Shown one piece after another: positions 26,259-34,299 of a DNA stretch of 34,299 bases; within the stretch, counting starts at the first letter, position 1, and every line of letters starts with the position of its first letter. The position numbers were made by a program, and so were the translations under genes. The notes below the pieces were generated by a model. The model did not search any database and had not been told where the DNA came from. It was given only the letters and a program-made list of their open reading frames with translations. The stretch covers positions 1 through 34,299 of the IMG/VR virus record IMGVR_UViG_3300030329_002018; one strand, given 5' to 3'. This DNA comes from a virus.

Positions 26259-28874
26259 ATGGCAAAAGTTAATTTCGCCTTTTCCAACTTTACAGCTGGG
26301 GAGCTGTCACCGCGCTTGGGCGGAAGGACGGATCTTTCAAAGTATTACAACGGCTGTGCGACACTGGAAAACTTTTTGGTGCATCCGCACGGCGGTGTAT
26401 CCAGGCGACCAGGATCAAGATTTGTAGCCGAGTGTAAAAGTTCGGCGGCTCAGTCAAGGCTGGTTCCGTTTCAGTTTAATACGGAGCAGGCGTATGTTTT
26501 AGAATTTTTTAATAATGGGTTTCGGATTTACAAGGACGGGGGGCAGGTTACATCGGGATCTCCCGCATCTGCTGTCGAGGTAACGACAACCTATACGACA
26601 GCCCAGCTGGATGCGCTAAAATTCGCACAGTCAGCTGACGTTATGTACGTCGTTCATCCGTCTCATCCTGTTCGTAAAATACAAAGAACGTCCCACACTG
26701 CCTGGACAATTACCGAAGTTTCACTGGCAAGGGGGCCGTTTCTCGATGCAAACACAACGACTACAACCCTGACGGCAAATGCCAGGACGGGTTCAAGTAT
26801 CACTATTTCAGCAAGTGCTGTGACAGGAATAAACGATGGAGACGGATTTACCGCTGCCGTGGATGTTGGCCGACTGGTTAAGCTTCATCATGGCTATGCC
26901 AAAATTACTGCTGTAACAAACACAACTACAGTAACGGCTACCGCTCAGGAAAATGATTTTTTTGTTGCAGAGCTAGAGCCTGCATATACGGCATCCACAA
27001 TAGGGCTAGTCGAAGGCGACCCCAGCTCAACTGGACTGGAGCATAATGATCGAATAACTGATTCCGCTAAACAGTTTGTGGAAGAGGGGTTTTTGCCAGG
27101 AATGACGATAACAGTTTCTGGCGCGGGCACCAGTGCCAATAATGACGATTACCTCGTTGTTGCAGTTACAGAAGACACAATGCTGTTAGCGCCTTCCGAT
27201 GACGTTGTAACAGAGGCGGCCAGCTCCTCGATTACCATTGTTGGCAAACTAGAGGCAGACAAAAACTGGTCATTAGGCGCCTTTCACCTGACAAACTTTC
27301 CGTCAGCTGTTGCTTTTTATGAACAGCGCCTGGTATTTGCGGCAACCGCCAACCAGCCACAAACCTTGTTTTTTAGTGTCGGCGGTGATTTTGAAAACTT
27401 TACTGGCGGGGTAAATGCTGACGCAGCCCTGACATACACTATTGGGTCAAACCAAGTAAACGTAATCCAATATTTAAGCAGTTCGAGATCGCTGTTAGTA
27501 GGAACCAGCGGAGGCGAGTTTGCTGTACGGGCATCGGGCACTGACGAGCCTGTGACGCCAACAAATGTGCAGATCAAGCAACAGTCAACATACGGCAGCG
27601 CTGACATCCAGCCTGCTCAAGTTGGTAATGCGGTTTTGTTTGTTCACAGGGAACAGCGTAAAATTAGAGAGCTAACCTATAATTTCGATAGCGATAGTTA
27701 TGTTGCACCTGATCTAACAATTTTAAGTGAGCATATTACTGAGGGCGGTATAAAAGAAATTGCCTATCAGCAGGAACCTGATTCAGTTGTCTGGTGCGTT
27801 AGAAATGACGGCCTGCTGCTGGGGATGACCTATCGCCGTGAAGAACAGGTGATTGCCTGGCATCAGCATAAAATTGGCGGTGTATCGGGCAGTTGCACTA
27901 TTACAGTCACTGATTTTGCTAATATCGCCGTTGGCAGTAAACTGACTTTCACAAAAAGCGATGGCACTGAAGTGGTTTTTACTTCGGAAGCAGCGGGTAG
28001 CTCTGACCCTGATGATACTGCGTTAGGTTGGAGGCCAAATACATCCAACAATGTGACTGCTGATAACATATTTACCAGGGTCAATTCTCATGCGGATTTT
28101 ACTGTAGCTAATCCAGCGGCCAACGTCGTGACAGTTACAGAGACAACAAGGGCAGGGGTCGGGTTTCTTTCCGTTAAAAGCACTGACGATATTCGTCTGG
28201 CTGTTACGAGTGAAAGCCACTCTCTTGTCGAAAGTATAGCGTCCATACCTGGCACTAACGAGGGTGAACTTTGGATGGTGGTTAATAGAACCATTAACGG
28301 CGCTACGAAGCGGTATATTGAATACTTGAAAAATTTTGACTTTGGGACGGATATTGAGGAGTCCTTTTTTGTAGATAGTGGCCTGACGTATGACGGCGCT
28401 GCGGCCACAAGTTTGTCGGGATTAACTCACTTGGAAACAGAAAACGTAAGCATTCTGACAAATGGCGCCAGTCACAATTCAAAAGTAGTCTCTTCGGGAG
28501 CTGTCGCTCTGGATATATCGGCAACCAAGGCGTCGGTGGGTTTACCTTACACATCTACGCTTCAGACTATGCGACTTGAAGCAGGTGCCACAGACGGCAC
28601 GGCACAGGGCAAGGTCAAGCGAATAGACGAGGCGACAATTAGGCTGTTTAGGACAGTTAATGCCTTGGTTGGCGGAGATACGACTACTGTAGACAGAATC
28701 GCTTTTAGGTCTGCGGCGGATTCGATGGATGAGCCTGTCCCATTGTTTACAGGGGATAAGTCTATCGAGATGCCAAGTGGTTTTGACCAGGATGGCTTTG
28801 TTGTTGTCCAACAAGACTTGCCGTTGCCGATGACGCTAATTTCGGTCATAGCACGGGCACAGACTTTTGATTAG
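26259..28874 (+). CDS. Tail nozzle / tubular protein B-like
   Basis: This 871-aa protein, somewhat longer than T7 gp12 (about 790 aa), forms the distal tail tube. The N-terminus, NFAFSNFTAGELSPRLGGRTDLSKYYNGCATLENFLVHPHGGVSRRPGSRFVAE, is the hallmark of the marine podovirus nozzle family. It continues VPFQFNTEQAYVLEFFNNGFRIYKDG and HPVRKIQR. The middle contains two inserted beta domains (about 170-320 and 540-640), and WHQHKIGG occurs near 530. It overlaps the next gene by 8 bases. Confidence 0.9.
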   Translation: MAKVNFAFSNFTAGELSPRLGGRTDLSKYYNGCATLENFLVHPHGGVSRRPGSRFVAECKSSAAQSRLVPFQFNTEQAYVLEFFNNGFRIYKDGGQVTSGSPASAVEVTTTYTTAQLDALKFAQSADVMYVVHPSHPVRKIQRTSHTAWTITEVSLARGPFLDANTTTTTLTANARTGSSITISASAVTGINDGDGFTAAVDVGRLVKLHHGYAKITAVTNTTTVTATAQENDFFVAELEPAYTASTIGLVEGDPSSTGLEHNDRITDSAKQFVEEGFLPGMTITVSGAGTSANNDDYLVVAVTEDTMLLAPSDDVVTEAASSSITIVGKLEADKNWSLGAFHLTNFPSAVAFYEQRLVFAATANQPQTLFFSVGGDFENFTGGVNADAALTYTIGSNQVNVIQYLSSSRSLLVGTSGGEFAVRASGTDEPVTPTNVQIKQQSTYGSADIQPAQVGNAVLFVHREQRKIRELTYNFDSDSYVAPDLTILSEHITEGGIKEIAYQQEPDSVVWCVRNDGLLLGMTYRREEQVIAWHQHKIGGVSGSCTITVTDFANIAVGSKLTFTKSDGTEVVFTSEAAGSSDPDDTALGWRPNTSNNVTADNIFTRVNSHADFTVANPAANVVTVTETTRAGVGFLSVKSTDDIRLAVTSESHSLVESIASIPGTNEGELWMVVNRTINGATKRYIEYLKNFDFGTDIEESFFVDSGLTYDGAAATSLSGLTHLETENVSILTNGASHNSKVVSSGAVALDISATKASVGLPYTSTLQTMRLEAGATDGTAQGKVKRIDEATIRLFRTVNALVGGDTTTVDRIAFRSAADSMDEPVPLFTGDKSIEMPSGFDQDGFVVVQQDLPLPMTLISVIARAQTFD

Positions 28875-29313
28875 GTTAATTGATTTTGTTCCAGATCATG
28901 CCGAAGAGCTTTTTGCCAAAAGTACCTCACTGGCAACCAGCGACTCCAAGTTTACTTTGCGGCGTTGGTTGGAAAATCTGGAAAGAAAGGATCGCGCCTT
29001 TACCCTTATGGATAATGGTCACCTTATTGTATCTGGCGGCATCCATCCAATTTGGAAAGGTATGGGTGAAGCTTGGCTGATACCAAGTGACGAAATTAAA
29101 AACCATAAGATTAGAATGATTAAAATACTACGCGATCACATTGATCGAATTACGATTGAAGACGACCTGCGCCGTCTCCAGGCGACAGTAAGAGCAGACT
29201 ATGAGCCAGCTCTTCGTTTTATTGAGTTTCTTGGTTTTAAAAAAGAGGGACTTTTGAAGGCGTATTCACCTGCTGGCGTGGATCATTATATGTATGCGAG
29301 GGTTAAAGAATGA
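28867..29313 (+). CDS. GNAT-like protein, T7 gp13-type internal virion protein A
   Basis: This 148-aa protein starts at TTG 28867. The order of segments (LIDFVPDHAEELFAKS, FTLMDNGHLIVSGGIHPIWKGMGEAWLIPS, RRLQATVRADYEPALRFIEFLGFKKEGLLKAYSPAGVDHYMYARV) is that of the GNAT fold with a Y-E-P-A-L-R-F-I-E-x-L-G-F-K-x-E-G end. It matches T7 gp13-like and phage acetyltransferase-like proteins encoded after the nozzle. Whether it acetylates anything is unknown; it may be purely structural or act in assembly. Confidence 0.78.
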   Translation: MIRLIDFVPDHAEELFAKSTSLATSDSKFTLRRWLENLERKDRAFTLMDNGHLIVSGGIHPIWKGMGEAWLIPSDEIKNHKIRMIKILRDHIDRITIEDDLRRLQATVRADYEPALRFIEFLGFKKEGLLKAYSPAGVDHYMYARVKE

Positions 29314-29768
29314 GCACTTTATTAGGAATGGATTCTGCCAAAGAGCAGGCGAGGGCACATAGATTTAATGCGGAAATATCTCGCAGAAATGCTTTACGCT
29401 TAGACTACGACGCAGACTGGTCGAGGATCGTAGCGGGAATTGAGAAACAGGATTTTCTCGATGATGCAGAAAAATTTAATGCCTATATGAGTCAAAAGTT
29501 GCGGGCAAAAGGTGGTGTTCGTTCTGGTGAGTTTAGCGCTTTAGATGTTTATCTGGATAATATTGACGAACAGGAGCAAGACGTACAACGCATGGAAATG
29601 CAGGCAATTGCAAGAGAAAGGGGGATACGGGAACAGGCTATCAATGCACGGATGGACTCAGAGTTAAACGAGATCTATGCAAGTCAGGCAATATCTGCTG
29701 GCCGATCACGGGCATTCGGAACGCTTGTGGGTTATGGTTTTAAAGCAGCCAGCTTGCTAAGGGCTTAG
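29310..29768 (+). CDS. Internal virion protein, T7 gp14-type
   Basis: This 152-aa helical protein (KEQARAHRFNAEISRRNALRL, QEQDVQRMEMQAIARERGIREQAINARMDSELNEIYASQAISAGRSR) ends in a small hydrophobic segment, AFGTLVGYGFKAASLLRA. Position between the gp13-like and gp15-like genes and the helical, terminally hydrophobic character fit T7 gp14, which is ejected into the outer membrane. The sequence match is weak, so the assignment depends mostly on gene order. Confidence 0.65.
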   Translation: MSTLLGMDSAKEQARAHRFNAEISRRNALRLDYDADWSRIVAGIEKQDFLDDAEKFNAYMSQKLRAKGGVRSGEFSALDVYLDNIDEQEQDVQRMEMQAIARERGIREQAINARMDSELNEIYASQAISAGRSRAFGTLVGYGFKAASLLRA

Positions 29769-29769
29769 C

Positions 29770-31728
29770 ATGAAAGTTCCGCAATACAAAAGCCAGGTTC
29801 GACTTCCTCAAGCAACGGGTGCGCAATCTTTGACTGTTCGGGCTAATCCAGCGGCAATAAGCGCTGGAAGCGAGGCGGCGTTTCAGGTTACGCAAAATGT
29901 CGTTAATAGTGGTTTGCAATGGTACAAAAACATTTTGAAAACCGACAGGGCTACCATGCAAATTGTCGAGGGACAAAAATTAAAAAAGATTGGTTACGAT
30001 TTCTTAAAAGACGTTGAAAAGCTCGACCCAGACCAGCAAAAAGATAAAAATGATAACCAGATTGGTTATATAGACTATACAGATAGATTTAGAACCGCTC
30101 TAACAAGAAAATTAGATAGATCATTAAGCAAGGTTACGGACAAGGTTGTTCTTCAAAGATTACAAGCTGTAAAAAGTCAATTGATATCGAGTATAACAAC
30201 GTCGGCAAAAGCGTTAGCGCGTCCAAGATATGCCAGCTGGGGAAAGGCCAAAATTAAAGAAGAAGTGACAGACAATGTCGCTGAAATTGCTTTAATGCCC
30301 GAAGGTGAGCTAAAACAAATGAAGATAGCCGAGTTGCGAGGCACCATTGAGTATTTTCAAACGCTGGTGCCATCAATTGGTGATGAATTTTTGTCGGATC
30401 AGAACCGAAAGTTGGATGTGAATATCGGGCGTATGGCGCTAAGTCCAATTATTCGCTCCTTAGATACAACGGAGAGCGCTGACGAATGGTTAAAAAGACT
30501 TACTAAACCCGATAAAAAAGATGCTTATTACAAGGATATTCAGCGTTTAAGAAAAGACCCGACTGCTTTTAGAGGTTTACTTGAAACCCTTGAAAGAAAG
30601 AAAAAGGATATTTTTGAGACTGAAAACAAGAAACTTTTGACAGAACTGTTAACCAACAAGAAATTACGAGACCTAAATCGAGACAATGTTTACGACAAGA
30701 CATCCCAAATTATTTCTCAGGTACAGGACGCAATAAGAAATGGTTTAAGCCCAGAGGACGCTGGATGGCCAGAGGATGGAAACGGCGTAAAACTAAAGCT
30801 TCCAACCCTTAGTGAGATTGCCAGTTTGCCAACATCTCCTACAATAAGAGCAAATTTACGAAAGGAACTTACGGGCGAAACAGATATTTGGAACCAGGCA
30901 GAGTTTGATTATTTTGAACAGGAAATTCAGGAATCTGTAACCGACAATGATTTGGTGGCAATCAAAGCTGATATTCGTAATCAGGTCAAAAAGAATCGTT
31001 TAGGAACAAAAGCCCGTGATCTTTTATATGCAAAAATTGATGGTCTAAGAAACAACTTGCCAGGGGCAAAAGACGAAAAATTTTATCGGGGTTTAATTGA
31101 GGACGCATTAAAATCGCGTGGTCTTTCAACTGAAGGAAGATCACAAGGTGACGCGGCCATTGAAAAGTCCCGTTTTGGGTACGGCACAGTTGCAGGCACG
31201 CGGATGTTTTCTAATCTTATCCGGCAAGGGGTGCGCCCAGCTGATGCCTTTTGGCAAACAGTGACAGCACTGCAAGAAAATAAATTAAATGTAATTCAGA
31301 CTGAATTGCGAACTATGCCAGCTTTTCTAAAAGAGCATTTTGGCACTGATGTACTAAACGACCCAGCAAACATGACAGTTGATCAGGTCGATAGTGCTAT
31401 AGAGATGATTTTAGAGGCCGCAAGAACCAATGGTATGCCTGCGGAAGTTCTTAAAAAAGTAGACGGCAAACGAGTTACGCAGGATGAGTTAGGCGCGATG
31501 GTTCGCCGAAGAGAAGATGCAGTAACAGCTAGGCAGCGTCTGACAGCAAGAGAGATTTTTGCAATGGAGTCCAAGCTCAAGTTTTTTAAAACCTGGGCGG
31601 CGTTAGATGCTGAAACAAAGGCAGGCATGAAAACGGGAAGCAATGTGCAACCACTGAATACCAGCGTACCAGAAACAGCTGGTAGCAATGCAATTGAATA
31701 TATTAAGAAACTATTAAGGGTGGACTAA
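29770..31728 (+). CDS. Internal virion protein, T7 gp15-type
   Basis: This 652-aa protein is nearly all helical and charged. It begins MKVPQYKSQVRLPQATGAQSL, a start typical of gp15-like internal core proteins, with a long helical body (IEYFQTLVPSIGDEFLSDQN, KKDIFETENKKLLTELLTNKK). It ends near LRVD. In T7 the counterpart (747 aa) forms part of the inner core and the ejection conduit across the periplasm. Here it lies between the gp14-like protein and the giant virion gene. The stop overlaps the next ATG (TAATG). Confidence 0.75.
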   Translation: MKVPQYKSQVRLPQATGAQSLTVRANPAAISAGSEAAFQVTQNVVNSGLQWYKNILKTDRATMQIVEGQKLKKIGYDFLKDVEKLDPDQQKDKNDNQIGYIDYTDRFRTALTRKLDRSLSKVTDKVVLQRLQAVKSQLISSITTSAKALARPRYASWGKAKIKEEVTDNVAEIALMPEGELKQMKIAELRGTIEYFQTLVPSIGDEFLSDQNRKLDVNIGRMALSPIIRSLDTTESADEWLKRLTKPDKKDAYYKDIQRLRKDPTAFRGLLETLERKKKDIFETENKKLLTELLTNKKLRDLNRDNVYDKTSQIISQVQDAIRNGLSPEDAGWPEDGNGVKLKLPTLSEIASLPTSPTIRANLRKELTGETDIWNQAEFDYFEQEIQESVTDNDLVAIKADIRNQVKKNRLGTKARDLLYAKIDGLRNNLPGAKDEKFYRGLIEDALKSRGLSTEGRSQGDAAIEKSRFGYGTVAGTRMFSNLIRQGVRPADAFWQTVTALQENKLNVIQTELRTMPAFLKEHFGTDVLNDPANMTVDQVDSAIEMILEAARTNGMPAEVLKKVDGKRVTQDELGAMVRRREDAVTARQRLTAREIFAMESKLKFFKTWAALDAETKAGMKTGSNVQPLNTSVPETAGSNAIEYIKKLLRVD

Positions 31729-34299
31729 TGGTTGGTGGACTACTATTTATGGCTAATCCCAATGATGCCCTAGACTGGACAACTGGGACTAAAAACGCCA
31801 AAGCGTTCCGAGACAGCGATACATATAAAGCTATTGAGGAAGGCGGCGTGGACGCCGAATATGTCTATAAAAATAATTTACCGCCATCTGACTCAGAGAA
31901 CGCAAAGGCGCTTGTGACCGAAAATGGGTTGCTGGACAAAAGCAATGAGTTTGGTCAAACGTGGCTAAAAGGCAGCCGTATGATAGCTGACTTTTATTTA
32001 AAAAGACTCAACGCAACACACGAAGGTGCCTGGTCAAAACTGAAAAATTTGACTATGCCCTATGCGATAGAAGGCTCAACTAATTTACGTTCAAATATTG
32101 ATACGCCACCCGTTGAAAATCAAGACCCCAATGTTAAAGAAGTTATATCTACAAGTTTAACTGACAATATGTCAGACGAGGAGATTGCTCAGTTTGGCCT
32201 CGAATTAATGGGGATGAACGAGCACAATTTTCTGTTTGGTGCGGGCACCTGGGCAGACTCAGATGATTACCCACCAGAAATATTGGTCGCTATGGCGGGG
32301 TTAGCTGATTTGTACAGCAAACTGCCTGACTTTACTTGGACAGGAACCAAGCGACTGACGAAAGGTCTATTTACCGACCCAACAACCTATGCGGCAGGAT
32401 TAGGCAGTTTAAAGGTAGTGAAAGAACTTTTAAAAGGCGGTTCTAAACAGTTTGGCAAACACGCCCTGCGAAATAAGCTATTGGCAAAAGCGTTGGGAAG
32501 CTCTTTTGTTGGTGTTGAGGGTGCTGGCTATGCCGCCATGTTCGATATGTTTAAACAGAAAATGGAGGCTGGCGACCAGCCCTTTGAGTATGATTATGGG
32601 CGGATGGGCACATCTGCCGCAATGGGTTTTGGGGCAGGTACGTTACTCACTGGAGGCTTGTTAGCCACACCTGCTGCTGTTAAAGGCGGTAAAAAGCTAT
32701 TAGGTAAAGCAGGTGATTTAATAGACGACTTGGTTGGTGATGGCGCTGTAGTACGAAGTGGCGTTGGGCCTACTGATACAGCCCCAACAACTGAGATAGC
32801 ACCGCCGTTTTACTCAGCTGTTGCTAAAGCTGTTGATGATTTGCCCCAAGAGAAGGGTAAACCTTGGCAAATGAAAGCCATGATTGAAAATACAGCTGGC
32901 GTAAAGAAAGAGGAGATGGCGTGGATTGGTTTAGACGAGTTTTTAAAGGGCGGTAACAAGACAATTACTAAACAGGAAATTAAAGACTTCGTTGCTGCCA
33001 ACCAGGTTAGGATTGAAGAGGTGACAAAGCGTTCCATGGATGGCGATGACGCAGCTTTACGCCAAAGCTGGGATGATGGCGTAGTGGATGACGGGTATGA
33101 TGCTTACAGTCCTAGGGTAGAAGACCTAATTAATGAAATTAACAACAATAATGATTTTTATACTGAAGATATAATTCGATACATGATGTCGGCGAATAAA
33201 GATAAATATCCTGGCCTTCAAATGTCTGGACTCGTTAACAAGACTTGGGCTAATGAAATTAGGGATCAACTCAAAAAAGGGGGGATAGACAACCTTGATC
33301 CTAAATATCGTAGTGATTTTGAAGAAGCCATCGAGACTCTAGCCAAAAATCAATATATGGAAAATCCATATAGGACATATACAGACAATAATGGATATAA
33401 AATTTATGGTAATGATGAGACTGGCTACACAGTGACTAGTCCAGGAGGGAGAGTAATAAAAGAACTTGAGGCTTACAATTTAGAAGAAGCCAAAATCCAG
33501 GCTTACCAAGACGCACTGGACGTTGGCCTTATTGGTGGGGGTGATGCTGATTTCAGTGGTGGTGCGACACTATTTGAAGATTGGACGTTGCCAGGCGGTG
33601 AGAACTATCGTGAGGTGTTGTTGCGATTGCCACAAAACAAGCGTATGCAAGAAGCAGCCAATCGAAAAAAAGAAATCACTGCCAATTTAAAAGATAAAAA
33701 TGGACGATCAATTCCAAAAGAACAATGGCCGAATGAGGTCAGAAAAGAATATGATCGTCTTGGAGAGCAAATTGCTGCGTCAAAACCTTTTACTCGTGGA
33801 CATTTCCCAGAAGATGATGTTCTTGCTCATGTTCGCCTAAATGATCGAACTGGGCCTAATGGTGAGAAGATATTATTTGTTGAAGAGATACAAAGCGATT
33901 GGCATCAGATGGGGAGGGGTCAAGGGTATGCGGGGCAAGAAAAAGGTTTAATTAGTAAATTGCCAGAGGGTTACACTGTGGAAAGCGGAAGGTTGCCGCC
34001 TATGCCTTCAGATCAAAGTCGCGGCCAATTTTGGAGAGTTTTAGACCCTGATGGCAACCCCGTTACCGCACAATCTTTCAATCGCCAAAGTGCAATAAAT
34101 GCGGCGATTAACGATATTAACAATGTTACTCGTGGGACAACAGCAAGCCCTGTCCCAGACGCACCGCTCAAAAAGACATGGCATGAAATGGCGTTTAGAC
34201 GTATTGCTCGCATGGCAGCAGAGGAGGGCTATGATGAAGTTTCGTGGACACCTGGCAATATACAGGCAGATCGTTATAATTTAAGGAACAATGTGGATG
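31728..34299 (+). CDS. N-terminal part of a giant virion / large polyvalent-type protein (3' truncated)
   Basis: The frame is open from ATG 31728 to the window end (857 codons), so the gene continues beyond. The order is gp15-like then this gene, so it corresponds to T7 gp16. Residues about 260-320 include a small hydrophobic, glycine-rich region (SAAMGFGAGTLLTGGLLATPAAV). Residues about 620-857 hold a block I recognise from large polyvalent proteins: LPGGENYREVLLRLP, TRGHFPEDDVLAHVRLNDRT, ILFVEEIQSDWHQMGRGQGYAG, APLKKTWHEMAFRRIARMAAEEGYDEVSWTPGNIQADRY. The fold and activity of this block are not known to me. The missing part probably joins to the C-terminal fragment at 1-1036. Confidence 0.75.
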   Translation, partial: MVGGLLFMANPNDALDWTTGTKNAKAFRDSDTYKAIEEGGVDAEYVYKNNLPPSDSENAKALVTENGLLDKSNEFGQTWLKGSRMIADFYLKRLNATHEGAWSKLKNLTMPYAIEGSTNLRSNIDTPPVENQDPNVKEVISTSLTDNMSDEEIAQFGLELMGMNEHNFLFGAGTWADSDDYPPEILVAMAGLADLYSKLPDFTWTGTKRLTKGLFTDPTTYAAGLGSLKVVKELLKGGSKQFGKHALRNKLLAKALGSSFVGVEGAGYAAMFDMFKQKMEAGDQPFEYDYGRMGTSAAMGFGAGTLLTGGLLATPAAVKGGKKLLGKAGDLIDDLVGDGAVVRSGVGPTDTAPTTEIAPPFYSAVAKAVDDLPQEKGKPWQMKAMIENTAGVKKEEMAWIGLDEFLKGGNKTITKQEIKDFVAANQVRIEEVTKRSMDGDDAALRQSWDDGVVDDGYDAYSPRVEDLINEINNNNDFYTEDIIRYMMSANKDKYPGLQMSGLVNKTWANEIRDQLKKGGIDNLDPKYRSDFEEAIETLAKNQYMENPYRTYTDNNGYKIYGNDETGYTVTSPGGRVIKELEAYNLEEAKIQAYQDALDVGLIGGGDADFSGGATLFEDWTLPGGENYREVLLRLPQNKRMQEAANRKKEITANLKDKNGRSIPKEQWPNEVRKEYDRLGEQIAASKPFTRGHFPEDDVLAHVRLNDRTGPNGEKILFVEEIQSDWHQMGRGQGYAGQEKGLISKLPEGYTVESGRLPPMPSDQSRGQFWRVLDPDGNPVTAQSFNRQSAINAAINDINNVTRGTTASPVPDAPLKKTWHEMAFRRIARMAAEEGYDEVSWTPGNIQADRYNLRNNVD

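Noticed and set aside
1-34299. CRISPR array, insertion sequence or toxin-antitoxin pair
   Set aside because: No regularly spaced repeats of CRISPR length, no transposase motif and no recognisable toxin-antitoxin pair were found on either strand.

Overview
The window is almost all of a temperate podovirus (short-tailed phage) genome. The host is probably an alphaproteobacterium, perhaps marine. Five things support this: a tyrosine integrase beside an attP whose core is the 3' half of a tRNA-Pro(GGG); a full set of podovirus structural genes (terminase, head-tail connector portal, Bbp19-like protein, scaffold, capsid, T7 gp11/gp12/gp13/gp14/gp15-like proteins); a gene-transfer-agent-type 3-TM holin; a T7-type tail-fibre N-terminus; and no phage DNA or RNA polymerase. 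The window begins inside the C-terminal part and ends inside the N-terminal part of what looks like one very large virion protein gene. Joining the two ends directly breaks the reading frame, so a piece of that gene is missing. Host and habitat are inference.

Layout. 1-5971 (+): end of the large virion protein, tail fibre, two tandem paralogous tail proteins, a tail assembly chaperone-like protein and a lysis cassette (coiled-coil membrane protein, M15 peptidase endolysin, 3-TM holin, exported protein). 5972-6440: attP with arm-type repeats, a strong promoter and operators. 6441-8229 (+): two small genes and the integrase. 8226-12384 (-): an operon with a PD-(D/E)XK exonuclease, Sak3/DUF1071 annealing protein, an excisionase-like protein and a DUF6378 protein; upstream of it are an XRE repressor with its own terminator and operator array and a winged-helix protein. 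12385-12511: divergent control region. 12512-17031 (+): Cro-like HTH, VRR-NUC nuclease, second HTH, zinc-ribbon proteins, C5 cytosine methyltransferase with a long overlapping +1-frame ORF, NPPW-type adenine methyltransferase, PP-loop/PAPS-reductase-like enzyme, a gene carrying phased AT-rich repeats (possible origin) and a DUF6362 protein. 17219-34299 (+): packaging, head, connector, tail and internal virion proteins.

How it may work. A 15-bp palindrome, GTAACT-N3-AGTTAC, recurs with at most one mismatch at six places. These include the integrase promoter, the recombination-operon leader and both divergent promoters around 12.4 kb, which suggests one regulator holds integration, recombination and early genes together. 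Arm-type repeats (CGCTGACA pairs, 11-bp spacing) flank the attP core and recur in opposite orientation upstream of the terminase.

The most unusual item is the dcm locus. The cytosine methyltransferase frame has all catalytic motifs but a low-complexity stretch where the target-recognition domain should be. The +1 frame over the same DNA is open for 313 codons and reads as a WPTP-repeat protein family I recognise from phage methyltransferase loci.
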